A stretch of 64,000 nucleotides of DNA from Dryas octopetala (GCA_963921425.1 OY992838.1:14384001-14448000); one strand, 5' to 3'; numbered from the stretch's first letter, positions 1 through 12,257 are shown. Numbers and translations are program-made. Notes: generated by a model not told the origin, from the letters alone.

Positions 1-120
1 CTGGTTAAATTGCCTATGTTTATGTAAATTCCCCAATGTCAAATATGTGGGATACTAACTGATCTATATGCATATGGTAGTCGTCTAATTGATATAGATT
101 AATATCTAATTTGTGAGATT

Positions 121-560
121 CTAATTGTTACTGGCTGGTAGTAACAATTGGAATCTCACAAATTAGATATTGGCACTACCTATGCAGATTTTCCAATAAC
201 AAATACGTGGGATTCTAATCGTTACTGGATGGTAGTAAAAATTGGAATCTGACAAATTAGATATCTCCACTACCTATGTATTGCCATTGCCTATGTATTG
301 CACATTTTCTTTGAATTGGAGACTGGGGCATTCGGTTAGACTTATAAACAGTGTTGCATTTGAATTGTTACTGAGGGAAAACAATGAGGATTCTTAGGAC
401 TGAAAAGTGGAGGAAGTGGACTTGTTACTGGCTGGTAGTAACAATTGGAATCTCACAAATTAGATATTGGCACTGCCTATGCAGATTTTCCAATGACAAA
501 TATGTGGGAGTCTAATTGTTACTGGCTGGTAGTAACAATTAGAATCTCACATTTGGTAGT
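121..560. repeat. Palindromic repeat cluster in the MULE
   Basis: The block contains repeated copies of a near-palindrome of the form GTTACTGGCTGGTAGTAAC, followed by TTGGAATCTCACA-type sequence, at about 127-160, 222-250, 424-460 and 518-550. Spacers share ATTAGATATTGGCACTACC-like text. The copies could form hairpins. The same core returns in introns at 2009-2204 and 3465-3490, downstream at 4911-5000, and in the related element at 50630-51100. Confidence 0.75.
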
Positions 561-603
561 AACTATCTGCTTTTTTGCAACCATATTGCAGGATTCAAAG
601 AAA

Positions 604-3600
604 ATGGCCACAAAAAAGGCAATAACAAGTGCAAAAGAAAAAACCATTATACCAAAACAGTCCGGAAAAATTCAGTACAGGTGCAACATGGTTGCATTCC
701 AAAGTACTATGGACAAAATTAAAGATGACCTGACTGCCAAGGCATACGAAAAGCTACAGAAAACACCTTTTTGGCCACTTATAAATGCATTTCGCAATGA
801 AATGATGGGAAGCAACCCTGTGAAATCAGATGACGGTGTTGGATTCTTCATCCAAGCATACAACAAGGAAACAGAGAAGTTCCATTTTGGTAAGAAGGAA
901 GTAGAACTTACAACAAGTGACATTGCTGATTTATTTGGGCTGCCAGAATTGGGAAATGAAGTTCTTTTGACAAAAAAAGGTTTCAAGAAATCCAAGTTCA
1001 TTACAGATCACTTTAAAGATGATGAACAAAGGATAAATAGAACCTCAGTGCAAAATGCTCTCTATAAAGCAGTAGAGGAAGGAAAACAACCTCAAACACC
1101 AGCAGGGAATCAGAAAACTTCAAGGAAGAGAAGACTGAAAGACAACAGTGACGATGTTGTACGTCTGATAATTTTGTACCTGTTGGCTACTTTCCTATTC
1201 CCAAACTCTGGATACCACCTTGCTTGGGACTTGGTCAAGCATGCTAAAGACTTGGATGGAATGGTACATAAAGCATGGGCAAAGGGAGTGCATGATTACT
1301 TGCACAAATCATTGTGCAAAGACAGTAAATCAATGGCTGGTTGTGTTGTTGCCATACTGGTAAGCACTAAACTGAATTCATTAAATATGAATGTATTATT
1401 TTAGACATTATGTTTAACCATTTTTGTACGATTTTTCTCTTTGATGAATTCCAGTATTGGATATGCAAAAAGACAAACATCATTAATCCAATCAAGGGCA
1501 GAGAGGAGGAAACTCCTGGCATAGTCAAATGGGATCTGGATGATCTCAATCTCAAGTTGAAACATTACAGACTTGAAGACTTTGAGGTAAAAAAGCAAAA
1601 AAAAATATAGTTACTTTATACTAGTAACTATTTTCAAAACCAAAATACTAACAATCTTCACTTTAAATTGTGAAGAACATGTTTGATGATGAAGAAAGAG
1701 GGGAGAAACCAACTAATGAGGAAACATGCCGGCTAGGAGACACAGAAGAATCAGAAGAAGATAAAGATCCACAACCGACACTCCAAGATTGGTTAGATAA
1801 AAAAGACAAAGAGGAGGAAGTGGAAGTGGAAGTAGAACCGCCACTCGAAGCTTGGGTAAGAATTCAAAAATAATAACAAAACGCCACTGCATATTTATTG
1901 TGCATTTTTGTTCTATAAGTTGCCACTATTAGACAATAACAAACACCTGCAAACCAGAAATTGCCACTGCCTATGCATATTTCTTAATTGTTATATATAT
2001 GCCATACTTCCAGGTAGTAACAACTGGAATTTCTCATATTGGGGTGTGCCTATTTCCTACTGTCAAATATGTGGGATTCTAATTGTTACTTCCAGGTAGT
2101 AACAACTGGAATTTCTCATATTGGGGTGTGCCTATTTCCTACTGTCAAATATGTGGGATTCTAATTGTTACTTCCAGGTAGTAACAACTGGAATTTCACA
2201 TTTCCGTTTGTAATAAAATGCCACTTTATCAAAGTAACAATATGGCAAACACTAACATTTTCTTTTATGCATGCAGTTAGACCGCTTTGAAAGTGAGCAA
2301 ATCAGTAGAGGGGATAAGAAGGACATGGAAGAATTCCGTAACATCTATGAAGAAGTCATAAAGGAATTAAAGACATTAGTGGTAAATGAAGATGAAGATG
2401 AAGATCACAATGAAGATGAAGATGAAGTCACAAGCAAAAAATTGATTAAACAACTCACCACTTACAATGCCATACTTGATGAGAAAAATGCTAGTTATTG
2501 GCAAATGGTTCTCACTGCAAAGGATGAAATTGGGAAACTCAAGAGTGACAATTATGAACTAAGCCAAGAAAATAAGAAATTGAAAATGATGAACAACAAA
2601 GTTAAGCAATTACTCAATGAAGAGAAAGAAAAGAGAAGAAGTGATATAGAGGAACAACAAGTCCAAGAGGCCAAAACAAAATCACTCTTTGAAGAGATTG
2701 AGAAACTGAAAGAAACAATTTCAAGACAGAAAGAGATGATAGAGAAGTTGGTTAACAGTGGGAACATTGAGTGCCAAGCACAAAGGTCAGGCCCACTTAT
2801 CTCACCTGAAAGAGACGAGCAAATGGAAGGAGAGCATCCAGCTGAAGATTCTTTTGAGCATCAACATGAGCCTCAAGCTGCAAGGACTCCTCAACAAGGG
2901 CATACAGCTGAAGACTCTTCTGAGCATCAAGATGAGCCTTCACCATCTTTTGCCTTTGAGAATGCTGCATCAGTTGAATTAACTCCCAATCAACCTGCAG
3001 AGAATCAACCTGAACAATCTTCTCCCTGCCTTGCAATTGTACAATACTCAATGCTGGGAAGGTTAAAGGAGAGAGAAGACAGAGTTAGGAAGGTTGATGA
3101 TATATATGAATACAACTTTGAACCAAGGAAGAAGAAGAAAGCTGCAAGAAAAGACGTACCAGAATTGCCACACAAAACAAGAAAGATAAAGACAAGAGCT
3201 GAAAAAGGCAAAGGAAAAAGTGAACAACCAAACTTTGATTTGGACCTGGACCTGACCTAAGAAGATGATGACCTGACCCAGGAAGGTGATACAGACTTAA
3301 CACTACAAGCTACAAAAAGACCAAATCTCGAAAACATAAAGTGGTCAAAGTATCCGGTCTTCAAATTATTGAATGAAAGAGTTCAACAACTCCTAATTGA
3401 ATTTTGGACAAATGCCCCACACAGGTACTATTCCATTTTTATGTTGAATTTTAAAACACCTGATTGCCACTGCAAGGCAGTAACAATAGCTTAAGCTACT
3501 GACTACAATATACTGTTTATGCAGCACCTTACTATGGCAAAAAGGAGAAGGTGGAATCAGTGCAATCTCTAGACAAGATGTTCTAAACTTGATCATGGAC

Positions 3601-4686
3601 AATGCAGTGACAAATAATGTAAGACCAATTTCTACACAAACTCAAATTAATTTAAAGAGTAAAAATTATTGTAAACTACTTAACATTGTTTAAATCTTGC
3701 ATACCAGATGATTGATGCATTTGGAGAACTACTGCAAGAGGAAATGGACAAAATACAATCTGAAACACCTGCAAAGTCAACATTCCTCACAACCTTTGCT
3801 TCAGTAAGTTCATTTAAAACTTCATTACTCAAAATTAACCAAGACTTCATCATTGTTACTGACAGTCAGTGGCAATTCAATAATAGATTAAGGATGCAGA
3901 AGATGATCAGTTGGGGATAGAACAATTCCTTTTTGAACCTCTCCTTAATTGCTTGGGGAAGTCGGACAAGATATTCATCCCAATGGTCACTTCTAAAGCT
4001 TTTCATCACACACTACTTGTGATGGACAAGGATGCGGGAAATTGGCTTCACTTCAACCCCCTGAAGCAAAGAAGGATCGAGATGGATATATGCTACAAAA
4101 AAGCTCAAAGACTGGTATGAAATGTGTTTAAATTTCATAAAACTAAATTCTATGGACTTAAAGATTGATATGAAATGTGTTTAAATTTTTAAGAACAATG
4201 TACTTTAAAATGCAGAAAGCGCGCGTGGACAGCTGGATCTATGTCATGCAGGAAGTAGCGAATAGTATTCTAGAATCAAGAATAAGAAGAAAGCTAAACA
4301 AAAGAAGCACTGCAAGAGAGCTCAAAGTCACTGAAGTTGAGCTCACAGATGACAATGAAGCAACACTCAGATGGTTGAAAGACTTCAGCAATGACTACGA
4401 ACTTCACCAATCTAAAATTTGTCCACAGCAGTCAGAGACATCGTAAGTCGTCTACCATATGCATATAGATCAATTTCAACAAAATTATTAAAAAAATAAT
4501 CTTAAACTGATGCCATTCAATTTTATAATTTGCAGATTGGATTGTGGGGTCTTTGTCATGTATTATATGGACAAAGTTTCAAAAGAAGAGCTGAATAACA
4601 ACAAAATCACAAAAAAGGACATTCAAAAGTTCAAAGCAAATGTAATTGAAAGGTTCATTAACCATGAACAAAGCTGGACTTCATAG
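604..4686 (+). pseudogene. ULP1-like C48 peptidase gene of the MULE, one in-frame stop
   Basis: Nine exons join in frame: 604-1359, 1455-1586, 1676-1855, 2277-3424, 3525-3618, 3708-3803, 3893-4114, 4216-4442 and 4536-4686, for 1002 codons including the stop. All junctions use GT/AG. The C-terminal part is a SUMO-protease-like fold: a catalytic His in FHHTLLVMD (exon 7) and a catalytic Cys in LDCGVFVMYY (exon 9), the usual order for Ulp1 peptidases. The N-terminal half (residues ~1-250) looks like the plant mobile-type region found ahead of transposon ULP1 domains. The middle exon is acidic, Lys/Glu-rich and coiled-coil-like. An in-frame TAA at 3258-3260 (codon ~684) separates this region from the catalytic part, though the frame continues open after it. 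The start at 604 was chosen because upstream open frame runs through palindromic repeats. The role of ULP1 domains in MULEs is unresolved. Confidence 0.8.
2009..2204 (+). repeat. 82-bp tandem repeat in an intron of the ULP1-like gene
   Basis: A unit starting TCCAGGTAGTAACAACTGGA begins at 2009, 2091 and 2173, giving an exact 82-bp period with two full copies and a partial third. Units 1 and 2 look almost identical, so the expansion is recent. Each unit includes half of the GTTACT..AGTAAC palindrome seen elsewhere in the element. Confidence 0.85.
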
Positions 4687-4910
4687 CAACTTCAATCCTT
4701 CAAGAAAATCCAGATCAATGACTGATCACACTCTGTGCTGTACCGAATAAGGACTTTACCTACTGCTTTTTTATGTTTTAAAATTCAAGTTTATGTATTT
4801 TTGTTTCAAACATATTGCAGAATTTTATTTCTATGTTGAACTCTTTTGTCTTTTTTATATTGAATTTTAAAATGCTTAACAAGTTGACACTGCCAAACAA
4901 TGGAACAATA

Positions 4911-5000
4911 TGTGATTGCCACTGCCAGGCAGTAACAATATGCAATTGCCACTGCCAGGCAGTAACAATATGTGATTGCCACTGCCAGGCAGTAACAAAA
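4911..5000. repeat. 30-bp palindromic minisatellite, three copies
   Basis: Units at 4911, 4941 and 4971 carry GATTGCCACTGCCAGGCAG then TAACAATA. The core TTGCCACTGCCAGGCAGTAA is close to self-complementary, so each unit can form a stem. It lies just downstream of the ULP1-like stop codon, between the two convergent genes, and may lie in the 3' region of either transcript. Confidence 0.85.
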
Positions 5001-5338
5001 AATGTGATTAAAACAGTAACAAGGGAAACACAAAACATGCATGGACTTCATAAACCACCATATTAAAACAAGCACAACAATTTAAATCATAAGAATAACA
5101 TAAACAAAAATTAAGAGATGAAAAAATATCATTTCCAAAAGCCAAAACAACATAGTAACAAAATGTTACTATGCAACTGTAACAAAAAATATCTATCCAA
5201 AATATCATTTACAAATGGGCTCCTATTAATCAAGTCACATATTGCCAATGCATAAAATTTCCTCAATTGTTTAAAACCTATAAACCAATAAACTGTCAGG
5301 TAGTTCCATTATTACTAAAACCTAGAGCAACCATAAAA
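5001..5338. other. Convergent intergenic spacer of the MULE
   Basis: This AT-rich sequence lies between the 3' ends of the two element genes. It contains several short stretches of the GTAACA type and no gene that I can support. Confidence 0.5.
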
Positions 5339-7607
5339 CTAAATTGGCTCTCTACATGTCTTCCGGTTATGACCATCAGGTTTTCCGCAGCGACTACACT
5401 TTCTAGCACGAGCAGCTTCTTCACCTATAGATTTCGCCCTGTTTGTCTTTGGCCTACCACAAGGTCTCTTAGTAATAGGAGGCTGAACTATCATAGCATC
5501 TTGACTAAAATCATATAATGCTTGAGAAATATTTGGAACCGGAAAAATTGGAAACTCATAAGAACCCTTAAAAGACTCCGTCTTGAAATAACTGTCAATG
5601 AAACTGTACATTGAAGCTCCATGTCTCTGAATGGCAGCAAAAGCATGAGCACAAGGGAAACCTGAAACACGCCACTCATGGCATGAACAAAGCTTCTTTT
5701 CCAAATCTACACACACAGTCACCTTCCTTTCAACTTGGTAGACATGAGATGAAGATCGAATCACCTTCCGGTGCAAACCAACTTGGGATCTCTCTCTCAA
5801 CTTCAGTTCCAATTAGGACAAAGCTCAGTAGACCACGATTCTGCCTCTATTTTTCGATTTGCCATATTCTCCATCACTTTGGTTCTAATGCCTTCAATCA
5901 TATCTAAAATGGGGAGGGACCTCAGCTCCAAAATCCAAAAATTAAATGACTCGGACACATTGTTGCACATTTCCCCATACCTGTTACCTTTAAAAAATGC
6001 ATTAGACCATTTTTCATATGGTGCTTCTGCCAAAAAGTCAATAGCAGGACGACTACCCTCTGCCTTCAGCTTCCCAGCAGATAAGTTAAATGCCTCCTCA
6101 ATACGTGCATAAGCACAACACATGAACAAATATAAAACCCTCTCACGCATATACTTATTGTGTGTTGTCGGATACCTATTTGCAAGGTTACGTTTCAAAT
6201 GCTGAAAACAAAAACTGTGAGGCCAACCCGGAAAAACAGTAGCAATAGCATTGATGAGACCAGCATTCCGATCAGTAATGAAAGTAACTATCCGCTTTTG
6301 AGGAACCAAAACATCAGCCAACCTTTCCATGAACCACGTCCAATTATCTTCAGTCTCCGAATCCACAATTCCAAAGGCAAGAGGATAGAAACCTGCAAAA
6401 ACAAAGCATTATAAGAAAGCTACTAACTGACAGTAGCAATTAAATCAGACAGTTTTAACACTTCAAATCAAAATGAAAACAAAACAAATTCACAAAAAAC
6501 AATCACATTAAAAGCAAATAAATTACCTTCATTTCCGTTCTTTCCAGTAGCAGCAAGCAATTGGCCCTTGAACTTGTTTTTCAAAAAAGTACCATCAAGA
6601 AAAAGCATCGGCCTACATGCCATGAATCCCTTCTTGCAAGCACCAAAACAGATAAACAGCTTCTGAAAACGTTGTGTCTCACCATCCACTTGCAATTTCG
6701 CATCAGTACCATCATTACTCAATACCAAAGATTTCAAATACCAAACAAGCTGCTTGTACGACTCCTTGTCATCACCATAAACAACATCTTTTGCCAACTC
6801 CTTAGCATACCAGGCAGTACGGTATGACACATCTAAACCATAGCTATTTTTAATGTCTTTCACAATATCAATTGGCCTCTTCCCAAGATTAGACCTAATA
6901 TCATCAACGACAATACTTTTCACAATACGAGAAACCAATCTTTCAGACTTTGTTTCCCGAATCACACCACGACATGTGTGAACATTATCCAAATGTCTAA
7001 TGTAAAAACAACCATTGACTCTACAAAGATACGCCTTTACATGCCAATGACAACCATCAGAAAGCTTCTTAAAGCACTCAGCATACACACGAGTTTTTTC
7101 ATTTTTAATATACACAAACTTAAAACCCATCTCAATAGCATACTTGCACAACTTCTCCCTAAACTCGATGACACCACCTTCAAATCTTTGACCAACACCT
7201 TCAATATACCCTTCCCAAGCCTTGGTCAAATAAACCTTCTCCGCCTCAGCCTTATAACACCCTAGATAATCATTTTCAATAATTGCTGAATCACTTGTTG
7301 AAATCCCACCACTATCAGCAGAACACAAAGAATTGCTACTAGAACCACTATCAGTAACAAAAATATCAACTATTTGTGCATTGAATAATAACAAATAAGT
7401 AAACAACATCTTCAAGTCCTGATCATCTGCCAATACCAATCCAGATTGACCGCCAAGAACATATTTCAACACAAACGAACCAATCTTCAACATACTAAAC
7501 TTTGTGCAAATCAAATTGCACAAACCACAAAAACTCCAACTAACAGACAGTGGCAAAACCACAGTCCGAGAACAGTAAATAACCCTCGCAACGAAATTTG
7601 AATCCAT
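5339..7607 (-). pseudogene. MURA-type MULE transposase, single-base frameshift
   Basis: Exon 1 runs 7607-6527 and exon 2 6392-5339, joined G|GT across a GT/AG intron. Exon 1 carries the N-terminal DNA-binding-type region and the first catalytic Asp (FLDGTFLKNKFKGQLL). Exon 2 carries FITDRNAG with the second Asp, the QHLKRN block, NNVSESFN, and then a SWIM zinc finger (CSCHEW..GFPCAH) and a C-terminal zinc knuckle (CSRCGKPDGHNRKTC). The order is that of plant MuDR/MURA-like transposases. The frame breaks near 5809-5814: ELCPNWN runs to a stop, while the next frame resumes at ELKLRERSQ. One missing T explains it. The protein should act in the nucleus on the element ends. Sequence on both sides of the break is well conserved, so the lesion looks young, or it may be an assembly error. 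Confidence 0.85.
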
Positions 7608-8340
7608 GATACCTAAAAAAGCAAAAAAAATAACCAAAACTAAAAAGTTACGAACATGCAGTAACAATAACAATAACAATTCAAACAGTACCAATTCTAA
7701 TAACAACAACAATCACAATGAAAAAATAAAACAAAAGCCACACCCTAAAATCATTAATCAAAACAAAAAACAAACAGATTCTAAACGTAAAAATCTTCAA
7801 TCGATGTAAAATTCCAAACATACAAAAATCGAAAATCAAAGAACAATACAAAAACCATACAGATTCTGAATCGAACAAACCGATGAAGCACAAACCGAGA
7901 GACAGAGAGCCAAAAACAAACAGATTCTGAATCGAAAATCTTCAATCAATCAATCTAAAATTCCAAAAATACAGAAATTGAAATCAAACAACAATACAAA
8001 ACCCATACCAGATGAAGCACAAACCGAGAGAGAGAAAGAGAGAGATAAAGAGAGAGAGAGAGAGACAAAAACCATACCAGATCGACTAGACAAAGCTTGA
8101 TCGATCGAGTAACGAAGCTCAGTTTTACGAGTAGAGACACAGAGCAACTATGATCGCGCGACATTCAAATATAACGATTTATAACAATAAGGGTAAAAAT
8201 GGCATTTGAAAAAAAACAGTGGACCGGAAGAAAAATAAATGGGCCGGCAAAGAGGAAACTGGGCCAAAGTAGAAAACAGAAAAATCACTAGGGCTGCACA
8301 GGAAGCGCAAGCCCAAAATTGGGTGTTATAATCATTAACT
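7608..8340. promoter_or_regulatory. Right terminal region of the MULE: leader, GA tract and element end
   Basis: This is the upstream region of the minus-strand transposase. It contains two imperfect copies of a segment with AACAATACAAAACCATAC-like text (7840-7900 and 7985-8090), a GA-rich tract at 8024-8066 and the terminal sequence ending near 8340. GA tracts and an end motif shared with 52162-52188 suggest promoter plus subterminal functions. No TATA box is assigned. Confidence 0.5.
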
Positions 8341-8592
8341 TTTCTTTTTTTAGTTAATAATTATAAACCCCCTAATTCTATCCTAGTTAATTAATACTCT
8401 CCAACCATTCTTTTAGTTAATTTATAACCCTCTATTAGACTTAAATTTTTGCCTAAACCCTCTATCAATGGATATACAACTATTATTGACTTTCATTTTT
8501 GTTGTAATTCCGGTTGTGCCCCTTCCCATTATGATTACTGCACATGTGCACAACCCACTTTCCAATTTCATTTCTCTCATTCTCTCCTTCCC

Positions 8593-8595
<3 letters not shown>

Positions 8596-8632
<37 letters not shown>
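8596..8632. repeat. (CT)n microsatellite
   Basis: A run of about 18 CT dinucleotides. In duplicated copy B the same place (17150-17190) has only short interrupted CT stretches, so the tract changed length after the duplication. Confidence 0.95.
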
Positions 8633-8633
<1 letters not shown>

Positions 8634-10649
8634 CTCACAGCTGTGTCGGCACATGCTCCGTCGTCCGGCGACGGTTGTCGGCGAGACCGATCCTGATCTT
8701 CTCATCTCTCCTCCTTCTTCCTCCCCCTGTATTCCACTCTCAATGAAAGCTAGAATCGACGCCGGATCAGGTCTAGGTAGACCCGAGCTCCCTAGCTGGC
8801 AATCTACCGATTCCGGCAACGATGAAGTGCCGGACCGCCATCGATGGCTTACTCTCATCGTCCCAAGTCCACTGGTGCCATCATAAGATCTGGATGACCC
8901 CTAGGCCCACCGTTTCGAAGGAGAGAAGCCGGCGACATCCTCGCCGACGATCTCTGTGTTCCGGCAACCATTTCTGTCGAGTCAGGTACTCATCTTCTTC
9001 TCCTCGTTGTGCTCTTCACTTATGTGTGTTTGGATTGGTCCAATTAATTGTTGATGAATCGAAAAACCCCAAATCAAACCTCACGGCCACTGCGGTGGCT
9101 CCGCCGCAAGTGGTTACCTGATTTTATTCACTTTAATTAAAATCTTTTAGCAATTACAATTTCTATTCCCTTTCCTGTGAATTCCAAGCATATCATATAT
9201 TTGTTTGATTTACCGATGATTTAGAATTTGGGGACCAATTGAAATTATCTAGAAATTATTGTGTTGAAAGTTCCAATACAAACGGAGCATACAAAAAATT
9301 ATGTCCATGAAATCTTAGTTTAATTTTTTGTTGCAAAATATCATAGTTTAATTTGTGAGCTAATTGCATGGATTGTCTTCATGGTTGTGCATGTGTGCTT
9401 GCTTGGAATTTCTAGTATTTATGTCACATATATCTTTAGCAAAAAAAAAAAAGAGTATATATATATAAATTCTTCTGTTTTATTTTTTCACAACAATTAT
9501 TTTGCTTTTTGTCTGCTTGTTTTGTTGGAATAAGGGTTATATATATATATATATGTATGTATGAATAGTTGTACGAAGCGTGATTTAACAATGAAAGTTT
9601 TGTTGATCTTTGATTTTATGCTTCAGAGAAAGTTTCAATTTATATTCAGTTTCAGTTTATATTCAATTTCAGTTCTGATTTAGCTCTGATTTATAGTCTA
9701 TTTGTTATATATTCTATTTTAGCTTTGATTTTTTGTTCTTGAATAGGTCTGTTGCTTTGATTATAGTGTTATGTTGTTTTGTTGTTGATCTCTGATTAAT
9801 TATATGCTTCAGAGAAAGTTTCAGTTCAAATTAAAGTTTCAGTTCAAATTTAGTTTCAGCTAATATTCAATTTCAGTTTTGATTTAGCTTTGATTTATAA
9901 TCTGTTTTAGCTTTGATTTTTGTTCTTGAATATGCACTACTACAAAAAAGGTCATAGATATCGGTTATACACTTATATCTATTGGGGTGCAAAATTGATA
10001 TTTCCAAGGGTGATATCTATTCTACCCTTAGAATAGATATTATATGTTTTAATATCAGAAAGTTTGGAAAAACTGATATCAAAACATCTCAAACTGATAT
10101 CTAAACAGATTTTACATATCGTTTTTGTGTTTTAAACTGAAATCTAAACTCACTTTGATATCGATTCTCTGTTATTAACTGATGTTAAATTGGTTTTAAA
10201 TATCAGTTGTTATGTTTGAACTGATATTGAAAAGGAAACAGACATCAATTTTTTAATAGAACTAATATTAAAAACTCAAAAAAAGGTGATATGTGATATG
10301 TAAGGTTGGTGTGAATTTTTTTTTTTTTTTGGTGCAAAAACTCATATAAATGCCCTATGGTGAAATCTTTTTTATTTTCCTGTAAAGTGATATAATTGAT
10401 ATTCCTATCCATTCTCAGAACATCTGTATCCATAACCAAACATCCATATCCATTCTCATAAAATCCAAACATCCATATCCATAAAATTAATACACCTGTC
10501 ATTTAAGTTCATAAAATAAAACAGTGGATCAAGGTAAATGCAAAAGAAAGAAACACTTCATTAAAATTATGGAAATCAATTCCAAGTACAAAGTCACATT
10601 TTGAAGAGTAAAAAAAAGTAACAATTTTCAATTACAGCAACCTACAAGT

Positions 10650-10737
10650 TGATACTCTCTTAAGGTTCCAGTCCGTAACATTGAGGGTTGCTGGCCTTCT
10701 GACACTTTCATTCACAGCATGTGCAAGACTGTAATAC
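10650..10737 (-). pseudogene. Possible captured terminal exon, unidentified
   Basis: On the minus strand a TTGTTTCCAG acceptor precedes a short open frame reading YYSLAHAVNESVRRPATLN, ending in TAA near 10637-10640 and followed by AT-rich, 3'UTR-like sequence. It is co-oriented with the other captured fragments and lies at their downstream end, so it may be the last exon of a captured gene. I do not recognise the protein. Confidence 0.3.
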
Positions 10738-10883
10738 CTGGAAACAACCATGAACAATGAGAACCAAATGCTTGCATGCTAATAAAGCCCTTACTGAAAA
10801 GTGCAAAACAGATGCAAAATAGAAAAATGAATACAAAGAACCAATTTTAATCTAGTTGTGTAAATATATATATATATATATAT

Positions 10884-11280
10884 AGGGATTAATACCATTT
10901 TGCTCCCCAGACTATTACACTTGTATCAGTTTGCTCCCCAGACTTCTAATTTGGAAAATTAAAAACTCTGACTTTTTCAATTTTTCCAATTGAGGTTCTT
11001 TTGTCAATTTACACATTTTTTATCCAAATCTTTGAGGGCAAAATGGTCCCTTCCAATTAGATCTTATCATTTTTTCCTCATGCATCATTTTTCCTCTTTT
11101 ATTTCTTGCTAAATTTTGCTTGATCATCTCGACATTTTAGATGAAAAATGTATAAATTGACGGAATAACCTTAATTGGCAAAATTGAAAAAGTCAGGGTC
11201 CTTAATTTTCCAAATTAGAAGTCTGGGGAGCAAACTGATACATGCGTAATAGTCTGGGGAGCAAAATGACATTAATCCCT
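10884..11280. mobile_element. MITE nested in the CACTA element
   Basis: Long inverted arms: AGGGATTAATACCATTTTGC with TCCCCAGACTATTACAC on the left, and on the right the reverse complement of AGGGATTAATGTCATTTTGC with TCCCCAGACTATTACGC. The arms extend ~80-100 bp each, through TCTAATTTGGAAAATTAA. Length is ~397 bp. It lies in a (TA)n stretch, so the TSD is ambiguous and the superfamily is not assigned. Confidence 0.8.
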
Positions 11281-11351
11281 TGTTATATATAAATAAAAAA
11301 ACCATTAGAAAATAAAAGGTTTGCAGGAGTAACTGAAGGATATAGTTGTAC

Positions 11352-11423
11352 CTCAACATGTCCTGCATGGAAGAGATCAAATGCCCCATCAATGTACACA
11401 ACACGAGCATTTGGTCCAGGTCC
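11352..11423 (-). pseudogene. PECT1: Captured exon of ethanolamine-phosphate cytidylyltransferase
   Basis: A 72-nt stretch encodes 24 codons including NARVVYIDGAFDLFHAGHVE, the signature of the second cytidylyltransferase domain of CTP:phosphoethanolamine cytidylyltransferase, with its HxGH motif (HAGH). A TTCTCAG acceptor precedes it and a GTACAA donor follows, so the piece is a whole exon with both splice sites kept. It is open and unbroken. The intact enzyme makes CDP-ethanolamine in the Kennedy pathway; this single exon cannot. It lies inside the CACTA element with other gene fragments on the same strand. Confidence 0.85.
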
Positions 11424-11594
11424 CTGAGAATATAGACAGTGTTATCATATATAGGGAGGGTCGAAAAACACTGTGTAGAAACAAAAGTTCCACTTCATCC
11501 CTATTTTCTCCTCCAGAGCTTAAAATTTCAATAGAGCAGCATAGGCTAATGAGTTCTTGACACAGTTAAATTGAATGGAAAAAAAACGCATAAT

Positions 11595-11823
11595 GTTAAA
11601 CAAAAGAAACTGCATACATGACTAGCTAACATGTAGAGTATGAGATTTTATGCAGCCCAGCCCAAGCTGTCTTTGTGACTACACCAGTGGCTTTGATAAT
11701 CTGAGAACTTAGTGGAAAAATAAGATATAATCTGGGAACATATTGGAGCAGAACAACCAGTACAAGGGCGTTGTTGGTAGCATGGGAGCTTCTAACTGCA
11801 GGTATAATAAACCATATCACGAT
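11595..11823 (-). pseudogene. Captured exon fragment of a cyclic-nucleotide-gated channel
   Basis: After a TTTTGGCAG acceptor the frame reads IVIWFIIPAVRSSHATNN and continues through LLQYVPRLYLIFPLSSQ and IIKATGVVTKTAWAG. This is the S3-S4 region of plant CNGC channels, closest by eye to the CNGC14-18 group. Compared with the family pattern a few residues are missing after SSH, and a one-base loss after TAWAG shifts the frame, though conserved text (CTCTACATGTTAGCTAGTCA) continues at DNA level. It is therefore a dead fragment. The intact family conducts cations across plasma and other membranes. Confidence 0.85.
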
Positions 11824-12257
11824 CTGCCAAAAGAATATAAGTACTGTTACTCCCATAATTTTTACAGAAGCTGATAAAAGTGAAGTATAGGATGTACAAA
11901 AACATATATTCTTGTATGAAGTTCCATACAAAATGAGAAATTGTGAAAGGAGAGAGAGAGAGAGAGTGAGAGAGGAAAAATTAAACTACTACAACTCAAT
12001 AGTGCATAAGATTCCAAATGCCCTTTTTTGTCTCCTACAATTCCTTAAAAAACATAAAGAGCTAGCATCAATGTATATGAATTTAATCATGGTCAGTAGA
12101 CCAAATTAACAAATCAAAGTCCAAATGATCGAATAATACATTGGATTTTCTTCATGATAATATAATTTCGAGCACCCATCAGAAAACTCTTGAATTCCTT
12201 TGAATTCTTTGAGTGAAAGTTAACAAAAATGGCAAGAAATTAATGCATGTATACACA

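Larger units (their letters stand above)
1..8340. mobile_element. Mutator-like element (MULE) with ULP1-like and transposase genes, left end outside window
   Basis: Two convergent multi-exon genes sit in one element: a C48/ULP1-type peptidase gene on + (604-4686) and a MURA-type transposase on - (7607-5339). That pairing is known from ULP1-carrying MULEs such as the Kaonashi type. The right end is placed near 8340 because the last ~28 bases (ending GGGTGTTATAATCATTAACT) recur at 52162-52188 at the edge of a related element, after which the two loci diverge. The inverted copy expected at the left end is not in the window, so the element starts before base 1. No TSD can be tested. Each gene has one clear lesion, so this copy is probably not autonomous now. 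Confidence 0.8.

Noticed and set aside
5777-6414. Plus-strand open frames opposite the MULE transposase
   Set aside because: Shadows of the minus-strand transposase, which has clear catalytic and zinc-finger motifs.
8449-9121. Open frames of 145 and 99 codons in copy A
   Set aside because: Frames are not conserved in copy B (17023-17631), where indels break them; the region reads as a GC-rich leader.
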